Shown: positions 23,663 to 36,494, counted from the first letter of the stretch. The stretch: 64,000 nucleotides of DNA from Ambrosia x helenae (GCA_030844895.1 CM061230.1:4318705-4382704); one strand, 5' to 3'. Program-made: numbers and translations. The notes: a model not told the origin generated them from the sequence alone.

Positions 23663-26600
23663 TGTAACAACCGGCAAAAATAAGGTAATTCCGTACAGAT
23701 TAATTAGTATATGATTAACGTAATTAAATACAATTATGTGTGATTTAATTATCAAGGCCTTAAGAGATAGCAATTTCCAAATAGTGCATAGGAATGCATA
23801 CGTTTAATGGTAAAACATGATTGGATCATGTGCGAATAAGCTATCCGGTATGGACGTTGGCAATTACCCGGTAATAATTAAATAAACGAAACGGATCCCG
23901 GACACCCAGGATATAAAATAAAGGGTAATTTCATAAGATATAATGAGTTTTGGAACTCCAAAACCATAAATGAAAACGTCTTGTACAAATCTCCCGGTAA
24001 CGAATAAAATGCGCGTACCGCACCCGATACGCGTATAACTCATAATTTCACCCGGCAAAGGCCTAAATAACCAATCAACGCTTAAATTAGACTATATTTA
24101 AGGGTTATTAAAGGTATTTTTAATGTCCGGATAACGCGTGATTAAAACCCGAAAAATACCCGAACGACACCCGAACGACGGGGGATTAAACATAACAAAC
24201 AATGGGTAATTATTTGAAGTTGTGGACCCCACACAAACCCACATGGGGGCCGGCCTAAAGGCCATGAGTGGTGTCCATGCAAGTGTTGATAATAATAATC
24301 TACTAACCTACACATAAAGCATGCAAAAGGTGTAAGACAAGTTGTAAAGAAACACTAGTACAAAAGGCATGCAAATCTTGTCCCCTCTCTTGCAAATTTC
24401 GGCCAAGGGCCACAATAATCCAAGACCAAAATCTAAACCATCATGACACTAGTGTATGCATGCATGGTGGGTCTTGTATAAAGATCATGATAAGATTACA
24501 AAGATTAACCAAAGATTTGCAAGCAACCTCCTCCATACACACATACATATACGGTTATATACACACACACACACTTCATATCCTTTCAAGATTCCCAAGT
24601 ACACATACAATCCTTCATAAGATTTCTTAAAATCTTTGGAAGATTACATGTGATAATTATATATAAACATGTGTTAGAGGTTTGATATCAAAACAAAATT
24701 CTTCTCCTTTCCTTGTTCCTTTGGCCGTAGGTTCTCCACCATCCCCACACATCATTCTTTCAAGTTTTTACATCTCCAAATCACTCAAAACAATCCATCA
24801 TCCAAACCCCTATTGTGTGTTTCAAGCTTGGAGCTTAACCATTAAGGAAGAACACACTAAACCCCTCTCAAAATCAAAGGTTTCGTCTTCCCTAGCCTTG
24901 TGCTAGTAGTAAGCTTCTTAATCTTGTTTTTGATTGTTATTATTCATGTATGTGTTCTTAGAAGCAAGTTGTACATGAAGGGTTTAAAAGGTGGTTTTGA
25001 AACATAATCTTTAATAGGTTTTACATGTGTAAAATGGAAGATTAAAGATATGAAAATAAACCATGGATTTGATAATGATGATGTATTAATCTTGAAAATA
25101 TGTAAAGTTTGCATCTAAAACTAAGTAGGATGATGTTTTGGTTAAAATTGTAGAATAAACTTGAATATGTTAAGAGTAACTTTAAATCATCTTATTATGA
25201 TCATACATGGTGTAATATGTGGTAAAACATGTTAGAAGTTCATGAATGAAGATGATGGAAAATCTAAGTTAGCTTACTTAGATGAATGATATTTTGTTAA
25301 AATGGACAAATACATAAAACACACACATAAGTAGTCTTCCACATGAAATACAAGACTAACATAAGTGTTTTGATATAAAAATAACTTACCAATAAAAAGT
25401 TGAATCTTCAAAGTTTACTATTTTGAGTGAAAAATGTTAACTTTGGAAGCTAGAGTGGAAAAATGCAACTTTTGGAAGTTAAGGGACTAAAGTTGTAACT
25501 TTGAAAGTTAGAGGACTAAAATGGATATTTTAGAAACTATTAGTCCAAAAATACAAGTATGGAAAGTTCGGTGTCAAAAATGTAAGTAATAAAGTCTAAG
25601 GATGATTTTTGTAAATACTAGTAGAAATACTTGGGTATTTTGTATAAAAGTGTATTTTTGAAAGTTATAAAAATACAAAGGGTTTTAAAATAAGGATTTT
25701 TATAAAATAGAGATTTTATAAAAATGTTAATCAAACTTGAGAAACTTATACAAGAATGAATACTTTTATATAAATGGGAATATAAAAGTATTGGAAGCAT
25801 TTTTGTATCTAAGTTAACAAGTTGGGCTAAAATACAAACCTTCCAAGTAACATGGGTTAGAAATGTGGATAATATTTCTATAAAGTACATGTTGGGAAAA
25901 ACTTGGAAAAATTAACTAATCGAGTTAAGGTGTCGAGCTAAGACGCGTTAACGAACCGTACACGGACAAGACATGAGAAAAATGCCATTGCGGCAAGGTA
26001 AGAAAATATATATTTTTAAGAAGTAAAATATATATACATTATGGGTGAAAACTAATAAACACTTTCCTAAGTGTTGGAAGAATTATTCGTGGGAGAAAAC
26101 ACATGACATAAACAAATGAGACGTTGAACAAACGTATATACTTAACAAGAAAAATTACACATTTATATGTATGTACGCTCGTCTCGGCAAAACTCTAGTA
26201 TATCTACTTAATGGGAAAGTAGATATGTGGGAAGGAAAGCCGCGACGAGTAGACAAGGATATATATGTGTATGCCGTACCAACAAGATCCTAGTATATTT
26301 ATTTGAATGGGAAAATAAATATACGGTATGGTGAGTTGAATCGGGTGTTAAGGATATACAATCGAACGACAAGATCTTAGCATATTTGTTTAAATGGGAA
26401 AACAAATGTGTGGCAAAGTGAGTCGGGTCGAACGTTGAAATACATATTATATCGAGCGATGCGATCTTAAGTATAATTATTTAAATGGGAAAATAATTAT
26501 ATGTTAAGTGAAGTCGAGTCGATGATAATAAGGTACAAGTTAAGGAAATATTAACAAGAGTAATATATAACTTGTAACACAAAGGGTAATCTAACGCCAA

Positions 26601-27682
26601 CGAAACCTAGGATACGCGCTTAATTAAACGGGATTTGGAATAACTTGTGGTCGGGAGTTGGGTGTACAACTTGCCAAGGCACATGCACTATAGGAATAGT
26701 GACTTATACGTCTAGGACGTTTGTAGGTGCGAGACCCTCTATGCTATCTACTTAGTGAGCCAGACAGTGATTCAGGTGAGTTTCACGGCCCCATTTTACT
26801 GTTTTAACTGGGGAAAGATATGTTTGTCAAATATTGTCACATGTTGAAAGGGTTTTCAAAGGATAAAATGTGATAGGTGGTATGATGAGTACTTGAGCAG
26901 TGAACGCCACTCGGGGTTGAGTCCTCTCTTCCATAATCATTAATTCAGGGAAATGAAACCGAAAGAATATCTGGATAGTACTATTGGTGCCTGACAAGGC
27001 CCACCCCTAATCGATAGCGTCGATTATGCATCGGAGTATGCCTGGGGTGCACGTATTCTGAAATTAAGTCGTTGGGTTCCGAGAAACGACTTGGAGCGGG
27101 GCATTATTATTAGTCTTGGTTTGGTTATGGGGCTCAAGGGATTGCTTATCATTATAGTTTGTAGGAGCTAGCTACTCCTTACAAAGGCCACAAGTTGTGC
27201 AGGTTTCGCACATGTTGTTAAAAACGGAATATCGATCGACAAGATCCTAGTATAATTACTTAATGGGAAAGTAATTATACGGTAAAGTGAGTCGAGTCGA
27301 TGGTTGTGAAAATGTTGCTGTTATCAAACTAAAACCTGTGAACTCACCAATATTTTATATATTGACGTCTTTTTAAACATATCTTTCAGGTAACTAAGTG
27401 CTGAATAGATATGGGGCTAGTGCGGTGGAATTCGGGATGTCGGATACTGGTCGGGATTTCATTCATTGTTACCTTCGGGTTGGAACATAAACGGAAATAC
27501 CCACATTGAAACTTAATGGTCATCGTTTTAAGTAATGCCTTGTGCAATATTGTAATGAGACACTCATTTCCGACATTCTAATAAATTGATCTTTTCTAAT
27601 TAAATATAGTTTGTGTTAATCTTGACTTTGATATGCTTTCGAGCGTTGCGCCACGTGTTTCCGCCATTGGCGTGGTGTGACA
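23663..27682 (+). repeat. LARD 3' LTR
   Basis: 4,020 bp, nearly identical to 13214-17232. Its end (GTGGTGTGACA) is followed by the GTTTT duplication. Confidence 0.95.
25743..27301 (+). repeat. Six hairpin repeats (3' LTR copy)
   Basis: Same six AATGGGA-loop hairpins as in the 5' LTR, with the same stems. Being recent duplicates of the 5' LTR, they add no independent covariation. Confidence 0.8.
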
Positions 27683-27951
27683 GTTTTCTTGGTAATTTTA
27701 TATATACCCTTGAAGAATATTATTTACACCAATTTTAGTCCTTTGTAACTCTACTATACACATTTAATCCTTTAGCATTTTACTTAGTTTTAATTACTCC
27801 ATTAACATCAACTATCTATACTAAAAGTAAATAAATTATTTATAGCATCATCCGGTTCCTAAATCCGGTCCGACCGGTCGGACTGGTCCAACCAGTGAAC
27901 CGGTAAGAAGATCGATTCGACGTCCGATCCGGTTGTGAAAACATTGACTTG

Positions 27952-28515
27952 CACTACTAGAAAACTGGGCTATTGTCACAAAAAGTTGCTACCTAGAAAA
28001 ATGGTAGCAAATTTAGCAACCGATTTTACACCAAAATATATATTATAAGATAAGGTAACTAATCGGTTGCAAATTTTGACGCCGTTTATTTTTGGTGGTA
28101 TATTTGTGAGAAAAATAATAAGAACAAACTAAAAAAATAAAAATTTATAAAAAAAACTAACAAATCTATTGAATTGTGACCACCTTAGCAATAGCAAATC
28201 TAGGGACCTATTTCTTATTGTTGATAAATTTTGAGACTAAATTGCTACCATATTAGCCACGATAAAATTGGACTATTGTCACCAAAAGTTGCTACCTAGA
28301 AAAATGGTAGCAAATTTAGAAACCATTTTTACACCAAAATATGTATTATAAGATAAGGCAACTAATCGGTTGCAAATTTTGACACCGTTTATTTTTTATG
28401 GTAAATTCGTGAGAAAAATAATAGGAAAGAAGTAAAAAATACTAAATTAAAAAAAACCTATTGAATTGTGACCACCATAGCGGTATCAAATTTAGGGACC
28501 TATTTTAACGTGTAA

Positions 28516-28518
<3 letters not shown>
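27952..28518. mobile_element. Second CACTA element, one terminus
   Basis: Begins CACTACTAGAAAACTGGGCT and runs into two long direct repeats (about 27968-28250 and 28273-28500). Each carries TATTGTCAC, AAAGTTGCTACC, GGTAGCAAATTTAG and GGTTGCAAATTTTGAC. These match the subterminal wording of the CACTA at 1-2276, so both belong to one family. No opposite terminus is visible; the element is interrupted by the (TA)n tract and MULE A. TTG precedes the terminus. Confidence 0.8.

Positions 28519-28547
<29 letters not shown>
28519..28547. repeat. (TA)n tract at MULE A left junction
   Basis: About 14 AT units between CACTA sequence and the first base of MULE A. Confidence 0.9.
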
Positions 28548-28550
<3 letters not shown>

Positions 28551-28660
28551 GATGGATATATAGGAAACCCCATCTTCATAAAAAACCTTGTAAACTCCAT
28601 AGTGACCATTGATCAAACTTGATCAATGGTCCATAATTAATTACTTATAATAATACAAAC
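28548..28660. repeat. MULE A protease-side end with palindrome
   Basis: The outer GGGGATGG...GAAACCCC terminal stretch is followed by a near-perfect palindrome at 28604-28631 with 13-bp arms (GACCATTGATCAA / TTGATCAATGGTC). The same block ends MULE C (55382-55409, a perfect palindrome) and, in changed form, begins MULE B (40281-40301). Confidence 0.75.
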
Positions 28661-28931
28661 CCACTTTCATTTGTGTGGTGGTAATTAAATGAAGGGCAAT
28701 TGAGTCATTAACCATATCCCTGACTGTGTAACTGACATGCATATCATGTCAAACCTCTCTCTTTCTCTCGTTCAAATCAATTTCAAAACCATTTTCAAGT
28801 TTCTCTTAGTGTAACACACTCTTTCTCTCTCAAAAAGCAATTTCTTCCCCCCCCCCTTTCTATTAACCAACAAGGGTTAACAACAATCCATCATCTATAA
28901 ACCTAAAAAATCAAGAAGCAAACAAAGGAAG

Positions 28932-31900
28932 ATGACTCCCTTCTGGTGGCAACGACGAGGGAAAAGAAAGAAAGTTTCCGACAAAAAGTCGTCAAAAAGG
29001 TGTGTAGATCCTTATTAGTATATCAGGATTGTTAGGTTTTGTTGGTGGGAATGTTATATTATCAGATATTGTTACATTACATTAGTTACAGTGTATGATT
29101 TATTGTTTCAGGAATAAAAACCGTTCTGATCATAGTGTAGTTGTCGTGTCTGATGATTCTACACATGAAAAGGGCATTTTAAAGGATCCTGGGCCCTCTC
29201 GGTCTCCACTTACAAAACGTACATTAGGTATGGCAAAAACACAAAATTTGGCAAAAACAATAGACACTTTGAAAAATTTATAATCTGACTTTTTTTTTTG
29301 TTTGTTGTTTGGAAGAGTATGATTCTGACACACCTTTAAGTGCATTAAAGAGGAAAAATAGAGGTATGTATGGTGATTAACGAAATTGTTTTCTGTTATG
29401 TTGGTTTGTGTTTTTTGTGTTTTTTGTTTAATGTAATGTTCTCTGTTTTGTTGGTTGATGTGTTTAAAGGGACCATTGCAAAGGAAACAGTGGGGCCATC
29501 AGATGCTAGTACATCAAGAAAGCATAAAAGTTTGTTTTTGTTTGTTTGCATATGAATACATTCTATTATGTGGGCCTGCATTTGTTTATGACATCTTGTT
29601 GTGTGTAGGCAAAAGGTCAGTAATTGTGGTCAGCAGCAAGACCCCTGGGAAAAAGACTAAAGGTACCCATCGCTTTCAATATGGTAACATGTGTTAGCCA
29701 GTGTAATTCTGACTGGGTCGTCTGCGTCTTGCAGGTAAGGAGAGGGCGACTGTCACAGAGTCTACAAGCGGGTCAGTTAGGGTAACACGGTCTGGGTCGA
29801 GGGCAGTTGAGCGTGCCACGCCAACAGTTGTGAAGAAAACTGGGAACAGGGAGGCGCGGTCACGTACCGCTGGTAAGCGTAAAAGGGCTGAAAATGTGGA
29901 GAGGAAGGGTATTGAACATGGTAAACAACGTAAAAGGTCAAAAAAAATGAATGGAATGGAATACGGACTAGGTCATCGCCTATTCAATTTGCTAGGTGCG
30001 TGGAAGTGTTAAGCGAAGAACAACGAAGGGTTGTGAAGGAGTTGGGTTTCGGAAAGTTATTAAACTTTAAGATGGACGGTATACCAGCTAAGTTGGGGCA
30101 TTATGTGGTTGATAATTTCAACCCTGATACGCTAGAGATGACTTTCCCATGTGGGAGTATTATTGTTGATGAAAAAGTGGTTGAGAAGATACTTGGCATT
30201 CCACGTGGAGGGGTTCCATTCAATTCACATGAGCGGTTGCCAAAGTACGACGAAGCAGTAGCGTCGTGGCGCAAGAGGTACCCGGACAACAAGTACGTTG
30301 CGCCGAAACAGATGGTGGATATGATTGAGAATAAGTCTGAGGGAGCTGATAGCTTTGACTTTCGTCTAGATTTTCTGATGTGCTTCTATGCTGTGATGAT
30401 TGAATGCCACAAACAAGGTAGTTTGAAGGATTCAACAATTGAGTATCTAAGAGATGATATGGATTTTGCAAAGGTCGATTGGTGTGGCCTCTTAGTGGAC
30501 AAGCTGCGGACTTGCAAGAATGGATGGAATAGAAATTCCCAACAGACACCATTTGCTGGGCCACTCGCATTGCTGACGGTAACTTTGCTGATTATAAAAC
30601 CTTTATATCTGATTTTACATTCTGTCAGTTTATAACATGTGTTACTGTATTGACTAGCACGTGTTAACCTGCAGCTTGTGTATGTTGACTGCGTTTCATG
30701 CAAAGGGATTAACGTTGATGAATCTGTGTATCCAATGACATTTTGGAATTTCCAACGGCTGAGAGAAAGGGAAAGGTTAGATATAAGAAATGGTGGGTTT
30801 GGAACAGGTAGCTTCATGGGTTTGTCAAAGTGTGAAAACGTGCAACCAGGAATAGCCGAACCGAGCATTCAGGTTTGTGGACCTTCTTTACATAAAAAAT
30901 GTTCTTATTATACAATCATGCTTTAGTTTGATATTTTGCGCCCCCTTCCATCTGCTTCACAGGAAAAAGTGTTGGCAGTTGATAAGTTAGTAGATCTCGT
31001 GGTGAAGACAAAGAAACGTATTGAGTCGGAAATTGGCAGGTTATATGATCAGCATCCAGATAGGGCCGATGTGGTTGCAGTCAAAGGTAAGTATGAGAGG
31101 GTGATGGAGGAGTTACCTAAGTGGGAGAATAAAGAAGCTGGAGGTCGCGATACGGTATCATGCAGCATAGCAGGGGTAGTGCGGGACTTGGCAGAAATGC
31201 CGGAAGATACGGATGGCGTAAAACAGGATGCAGCGGACCTTCATACAGATCAAGGGGTTTCATCAGACAATCCTGGTAAGCGGCTGCGAGTTTGATTAAC
31301 ATTGACATTAAAAACAACCTATTCTGATTTCTGTGCATGGTGTTATAAAAAAAAATACAGGTGCTGGAATAGAACATGACGTTGCTGCTGGACTAGATGA
31401 CTTAAGCACGGGGAAGGAAAAGTCGCCATTAAAAACACCTATCCAGGCGCGTAAGAAAACTTTGCTGGCCAATGATGACGTTAGTGATGCTAGTCCAGTG
31501 GACAGCCAATACCGAAAGATTCTTCATGATTCTGAGAAGAACAAGTTGGTTGATAGAGGTCTTGATCTTGGTAAGGCAGTGCCCGGTGGGATGAGATGTG
31601 AAGAAGTGGACCCTGTGGTACCCATGCCCGATGTACCCAGCAAGAGTAGTGGTAAGTTGCCGTATTAATATGTAGCACCCTTCTATCGTTTTAAAAATAC
31701 ACATGTTACTCACATTTTGCCGTATTAATAGGTGAAGTGTCCATTGCTGCATTGGTGGAGAAAGCAAGCAAGGAAGTTCAAGGTCAGTTGGCCTTCTTTA
31801 AAATTTATATATTGACTGGTACCTAACATGTGTTAATAAGCTAGTAATTACACAAAAAAAAAAAAAAAAGGTTTGTGAGTGTAAAAAAAAGACCCATGAC

Positions 31901-34378
31901 GAGTGTTTATTTTTTTTTGTAAGTAGGAAAGGTGTTGGAAGACGACAAGGCTGTTGTTGATCATAATAACCCACCATCCGCTGTTGATCTTGGGACTAGT
32001 GTGCATGAAACTGAAAAGGACGCAAGCTTGACTATGCCACCTGATCCGACAGGAAGTAAGTGCTTCTTTCAACCCTGTAGTAACCTGTGTTAATGGTTGT
32101 CATTAGCATGTGTTAACCATTATTCATTCAGACTACACGTCTTAGTTTTTTACATGTTAATGAGCGGGATGCTTTTTTTGTTCTTGAATAGGCAATCCAA
32201 GATTTGAGAAGCCAGAAGATGCTGATCCTGAAAATTATCCGTCTGATCTTAGCGCTGGGTCATCCGTCCAACATTCGCAGCACGAGCCGAAGTGTGTTCA
32301 TGACACCCACAAAGACGGCAGCTTGCCTACAGGACATGCCGGTCCACCGGTTTCTGAACATACGCACACAGAGACACAAAAAAGTAAGTTTGTCCCCGGT
32401 CATTTACTAACCTATGTTGATGCTTAGTAACACGAGTTAGGCGTCGTTCATTTTCCACGGTTCTGAATTTTTTAGCTGTTAAATGTTCGCGACACGTGTT
32501 TTATTTTTTTTGACACCTAAATAGGCAATCCAACAGATGATATGGCAGCTGCTGACCCTGATGTTAGTGCTGCTGCAACAGTCCAACATTCCCAGCAGCC
32601 GGGCGATTTGTCAGGACAGCTTCTACCAAAACAAACTGCGTCGGTGGATGACTACGAAGTGCCAAGTTTTAGTGTTGGACTGACGCAGATGGAACAAGCT
32701 GAACAGGGGATAAACAATGAGGAAGAAGGTGGTCAAGCCATGAATGTTCTACTCCACGGTACGCTACATGCTATAGTCTGATTGTTTCGTATGTTAGTTT
32801 ACATGATTGTTTCAATTAAAACTAAAAATTTATTTGATAAACAAACAGCGTGCACATCATCTGAGAAAGGCGTGGAAACACCCTTAGCTTTCGAGATGCC
32901 TTTGCCTATCAGTTCCTATGACGCCAATAGTGGCGTATACAGTCAATATGGCATTGGTTGCTCGAAAGCTTTGGATGATGATGATAATCTGACATTGGCA
33001 GATAGGAAAAAAATGATTGCAGCATTGGACAAGACAAAGAGAAATCCACTACGGGAAAGAAGCGTGACGTACGTGCACAAATCTCCCTTCATCATACGTG
33101 GTGTAAGCCTGCTGGAAGGTGTGACCAAAGATGACGAAGACGTGTGGGGCTACATATGCCTAGATGAAAGCTTGGTACATCAGCTGCATGGCACATTTGT
33201 TAGGAGGAAAGTTCAATCGGAGCTGTAAGTTTGCGTATCGAATACTATAGACACCCTATATCCTGTTTTCTCACATTGACAGCTTAAATCTGGTTGTTTT
33301 GACGCAGGGCTGGGACCGACAAAGAGCCTGACACAGCAGTTGATGACGACCCTGATACGCTGTCTAGGTAAGTTACACCTCGCTTGTTTTTTTTATATTT
33401 TATAAAGGCAGTAACGTTAGTATATTTTATTAAACGTGTATAGGGAGGTGTTGTTTAGAAGTAGTTCTAATGTGGAAGCTACACGTGCTATGTTTAAGTC
33501 GTTAAAACCAAGTGAGTGGGTTGCTGACAGCATAGTCGATTGTTGGGCTGAGGTTCTCAATTACGAAGAAACTTTAAAGTCAGATGACGCGTACCTTCGG
33601 CTGTTTTTAGGAACCAAAGTTGTGGTAATGAATACTCGTTTAAACTTAGTTTGTACGTTATGTTATGTTTTGAATATTTGTACTTACATAATGCCTTTCT
33701 AAAACGCACAGATTCCATGGATGTTAAATGATAAGAAATGTGATCCACAAAAAAGACAGGAAAGGTTTGCATCTGGAATAAACGCCGGTATCCCAAGCTA
33801 CCACAAAGGCACAGACTTTAGGAAATATGATATCATCCAGTTCCCTGTGCTTGAGAGGGGGCATTTCTGCTTGTTGGTTTTTGAGCTTCGTGTTAATGTG
33901 GCGATACTTCTGATTGACAACGATAAGAAGAGAGGCCGCCGTGGGTTCCGAACAAGCAGCGACTTCAACAACATGGATGTGCCATATAAATACGTAAGTT
34001 TGTTGCCTTTCGATTGAATATTCTGTCTGTTTGGTATGGTACTAACATGTGTAATAACTACAGAAACACATGTTTGTCAACTTCCTGAAGGAGATTCAGC
34101 ACCCGAAGGTGAAAGCAGTTGAGGCTGCAGCAATACAGAGGCTTGATCTAGATTGGGGGACAGCAGGGAATGGAACGGACTGCGGCGTATTCCTGATGCG
34201 ACATATGGAGAGATTCATGGGTATGCATGTGCCGTTTGATTGTGAATTCAGTTCACACTGGAAGAAAAAAGAAGGAGAGGTGAACAGACTACGCAAAAAA
34301 TTTGCAGCCCACATCCTCTGCTCCGACGTTAATACCATGAAAGCGAAGATTGTGAACCAAGCATTGAGGAAGGGTTAG
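28932..34378 (+). CDS. Ulp1-like (C48) cysteine protease gene of MULE A, 18 exons
   Basis: Exons by GT-AG sites and frame: 28932-28999, 29112-29227, 29316-29363, 29470-29529, 29609-29662, 29735-30578, 30675-30872, 30963-31275, 31361-31651, 31732-31782, 31927-32055, 32192-32383, 32525-32758, 32849-33224, 33308-33367, 33444-33624, 33712-33993, 34064-34378; about 1,270 residues. Phase is kept at every junction. The C terminus is a SUMO-protease-like fold with the expected order: His in GHFCLLVF, Asp in LLIDN, Cys in GTDCGVF. The sixth exon carries the conserved block (SPIQFARC ... LSEEQ) shared with MULE B, which continues through MDFLMCF-type residues; the middle is acidic and low-complexity. 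One break: an A8 run at 29940-29947 shifts the frame, either a real lesion or a sequencing slip. It likely cleaves SUMO-like or other substrates; its role in transposition is unknown. Confidence 0.8.
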
Positions 34379-35032
34379 TTGGCAGTGTTGGCGGTTCGAG
34401 ATGGTGGGGTGTGGGGGGGGTATTTTAATGCTTTTTGGCTATCGTGTTAAGACGTAAACTTTATATTATCCTCAAGAAACAATGCTTATTTTGGTAAGCT
34501 ACTTGTAGGTTTAATTATGATGGTCTGAAAAATGTCCTATGACTAACGTATGTAATATGAATGGTAGTTTGGTGGCCAGAGAAGCATGGCATGTTTCCCT
34601 TCCCTATATATCTAAAAAGGCTTATGGATTATTTATTACTATAAGGGGCCCATTACTATAATACTAAAAATTACAAAAAGATGAAAAAAAAAGGCCCACA
34701 AAACTCAAACTAAATAAAAAATACTTATTGTACTATGACAAGTACACAAAAAAAATACTTTAAAAATATATTATGACATCTATCACCTTTTTTAGATTTG
34801 ACTTGACATAAAGCTTATTCTATATCTACCACAAAAATAATATAATGTTATTTTAATGTTCCCTCAACTTGTATTTAAAAAGTACAAATTATGATATCTA
34901 GCCATCTACCACTTTTTAATATGCTTCATTAATGGTAATAACCTACCATCTATACCACTCTCCTATTAATATAAGCAACACTAAACACAACCATACACAC
35001 ATATCACTTAAAAAAAACTATCACCATACAAG

Positions 35033-35486
35033 ATGTCATCTCTATCATCCACCCCTCCCCCAAAACGTCAGAAAGTTGAAGAAGAAAAGGAAAGCTCACC
35101 AAAAGATGTTGCCATGCATGATGTTGGAAAGCTCATTTGTGAGTACCCTACTCAACAACTTGTCGATGATCCGAACCACTACAAAAAAAACACGGGTAAT
35201 CACAAAAAAAACCGAAAAATCTGATGAGATGGTGATGGCGGTTGAAAGCTCGCCAGAGAGCGTGACCTCGGTCATGCCAGGCGCACCTTGCACTGGTAAA
35301 GGGTGTCCGTCGGATTTCGTATGCAAGGGTATAGATGATGACCATGAGTATTGTGGGTGTTCTTTGTGTCCGAACTCACCTAACACCCTTGCAAGGTGGG
35401 CTAGCCACAACCCGTGGTCAGCGGAAGAGACTACCTCGCCGTCGGAGATCAGCCTTGAAGCCCAGTATGGTAAGTTTTCCCCATGA
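35033..35486 (+). CDS. Small Cys-rich ORF in MULE A, unknown
   Basis: ATG at 35033 opens with MSSLSSTPPPKRQKVEEEKE, a proline/lysine nuclear-signal-like start. The frame runs into a stop near 35222, but an adjacent frame continues from about 35190 through SDEMVMAVESSPESVTS to a cysteine cluster (CTGKGC, FVC, YCGCSLC) and stops at 35486. Two A8 runs (35184-35213) are the likely frameshift site. The cluster could bind a metal. I recognise no family. It lies between the 3' ends of the protease and transposase genes; MULE B has lost this region. It may be a third element gene or a captured fragment. Confidence 0.45.
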
Positions 35487-35699
35487 TGGGGGAGTATGGT
35501 TGTGTGGTTTGAATGTGGGCTGTTGCGCCTTGGTAACCCGCGTATGGGTTTATAAATAAAGTGATGTAGTAGCTTTAAATCTATCCCTGTGTAATAGTTT
35601 AGTACGTTTTAATGTATGATATCGTGGTGTTTATCAAGTAGTCCTTCTTTGAAAAAATAGTGTTGAAACGTAACGAACCGGTACTGGTGAGCTGTTGTC

Positions 35700-36140
35700 G
35701 CTAACTCATGATCCTCACTAACACAAGTTATCCTGGTGCATACATGTGTTAGTCATATGGTGTGTGTCAGTGGTACGAAAAGGAAGCCTTCTTACATGTG
35801 TGATTCTGGGAAAATATACTAACTTGCGTTAGTGATGTGGGGTGTACATGTGTTAGTAGGTTATTGACGAATTACACATGCATACTTGTTATGATTGCAT
35901 GTGTTAGTGACTATGCATGTGTTAGTAACAAGTGCTTACACATGTTATTGACGAATTACACATGCATCCTGTTATGATTACATGTGTTAGTACGCGTGCT
36001 TACACATGTTATCAGTCGTTAACACATGTTAATTGTGAATTACACATGCATACTGTTATGATTACATGTGTTAGCGACACGTGCTTACACATGTTATCAG
36101 TCGTTAACACATGTTAATTGTGAATTACACATGTGTTAAG
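35700..36140. repeat. ACATGTGTTA tandem array
   Basis: At least a dozen copies of ACATGTGTTA or its reverse complement TAACACATGT, partly in three tandem units of about 65-85 bp (35930-36135). The array lies between the convergent 3' ends of the MULE A genes. The same motif occurs singly in many MULE A introns and repeatedly in MULE C. Confidence 0.8.
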
Positions 36141-36494
36141 TGTTGATGTGTATTGTGTTTTGGATCTGCCCTGTTTAAAAAAAGGACGACATATATAAAA
36201 ACAACAAACATCAGCTTCATAATTGGCATATCATAAAATATATAAACCATCCCATACGCTTGCAACCATGTCTTTTCAAAAACGACCACCATACATACCA
36301 ACATAACATAAAAACATATATAGTAAATATGCGCACCGCCTAAGTACTTACGTAGTTGCAACGGTAACTGTGTTACGGACATAACAAGTGGTTGAAGCAG
36401 CAAAACAAGAATGTTATAAAGTACGTAACACAGTCCAAAAAGTGCAACTTATTTATACACATACTGCTTAGGCGTAATGCGATACCTTGTTACC

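Larger units (their letters stand above)
13214..27682 (+). mobile_element. LARD-like non-autonomous Ty3/gypsy element, 14.5 kb
   Basis: Complete element with 5-bp duplications GTTTT at 13209-13213 and 27683-27687. It has LTRs of about 4.02 kb, a tRNA-Met-type primer site right after the 5' LTR, and a polypurine tract (ACGGGGGGAGAA) just before the 3' LTR. The 6.4-kb interior has no reading frame above about 90 codons and no gag or pol motif I can recognise. That fits a large retrotransposon derivative moved by proteins from another element. The phrase GAATTCCGGGACGGAATTC before the polypurine tract is typical of chromovirus-type gypsy 3' ends. Confidence 0.9.
10220..27946. mobile_element. Non-autonomous hAT MITE holding two LTR insertions
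   Basis: The left end reads CAAGGTTTTGAAGACCGGAT and the right end, on the other strand, CAATGTTTTCACAACCGGAT, each continuing into CGGAC-rich sequence. Both are flanked by a perfect 8-bp duplication ACTTGCAC (10212-10219 and 27947-27954), the hAT size. With the two nested LTR elements and their duplications removed, only about 660 bp remain (10220-10364, 12960-13213, 27688-27946), with no coding potential. The right-hand duplication overlaps the first three bases of the CACTA terminus at 27952. Confidence 0.85.

Noticed and set aside
27952..28518. The CACTA end at 27952 and that at 2276 as two ends of one element
   Set aside because: Both termini face away from each other: the one at 2276 closes an element on its left, the one at 27952 opens one to its right.
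34932..35486. Full 184-codon frame as the true small gene
   Set aside because: Its first third is AT-rich upstream sequence; the better start at 35033 is in another frame, so I describe a frameshifted ORF instead.
35930..36135. Regular repeats as a CRISPR array
   Set aside because: Plant DNA; units are 65-85 bp tandem copies without unique spacers.
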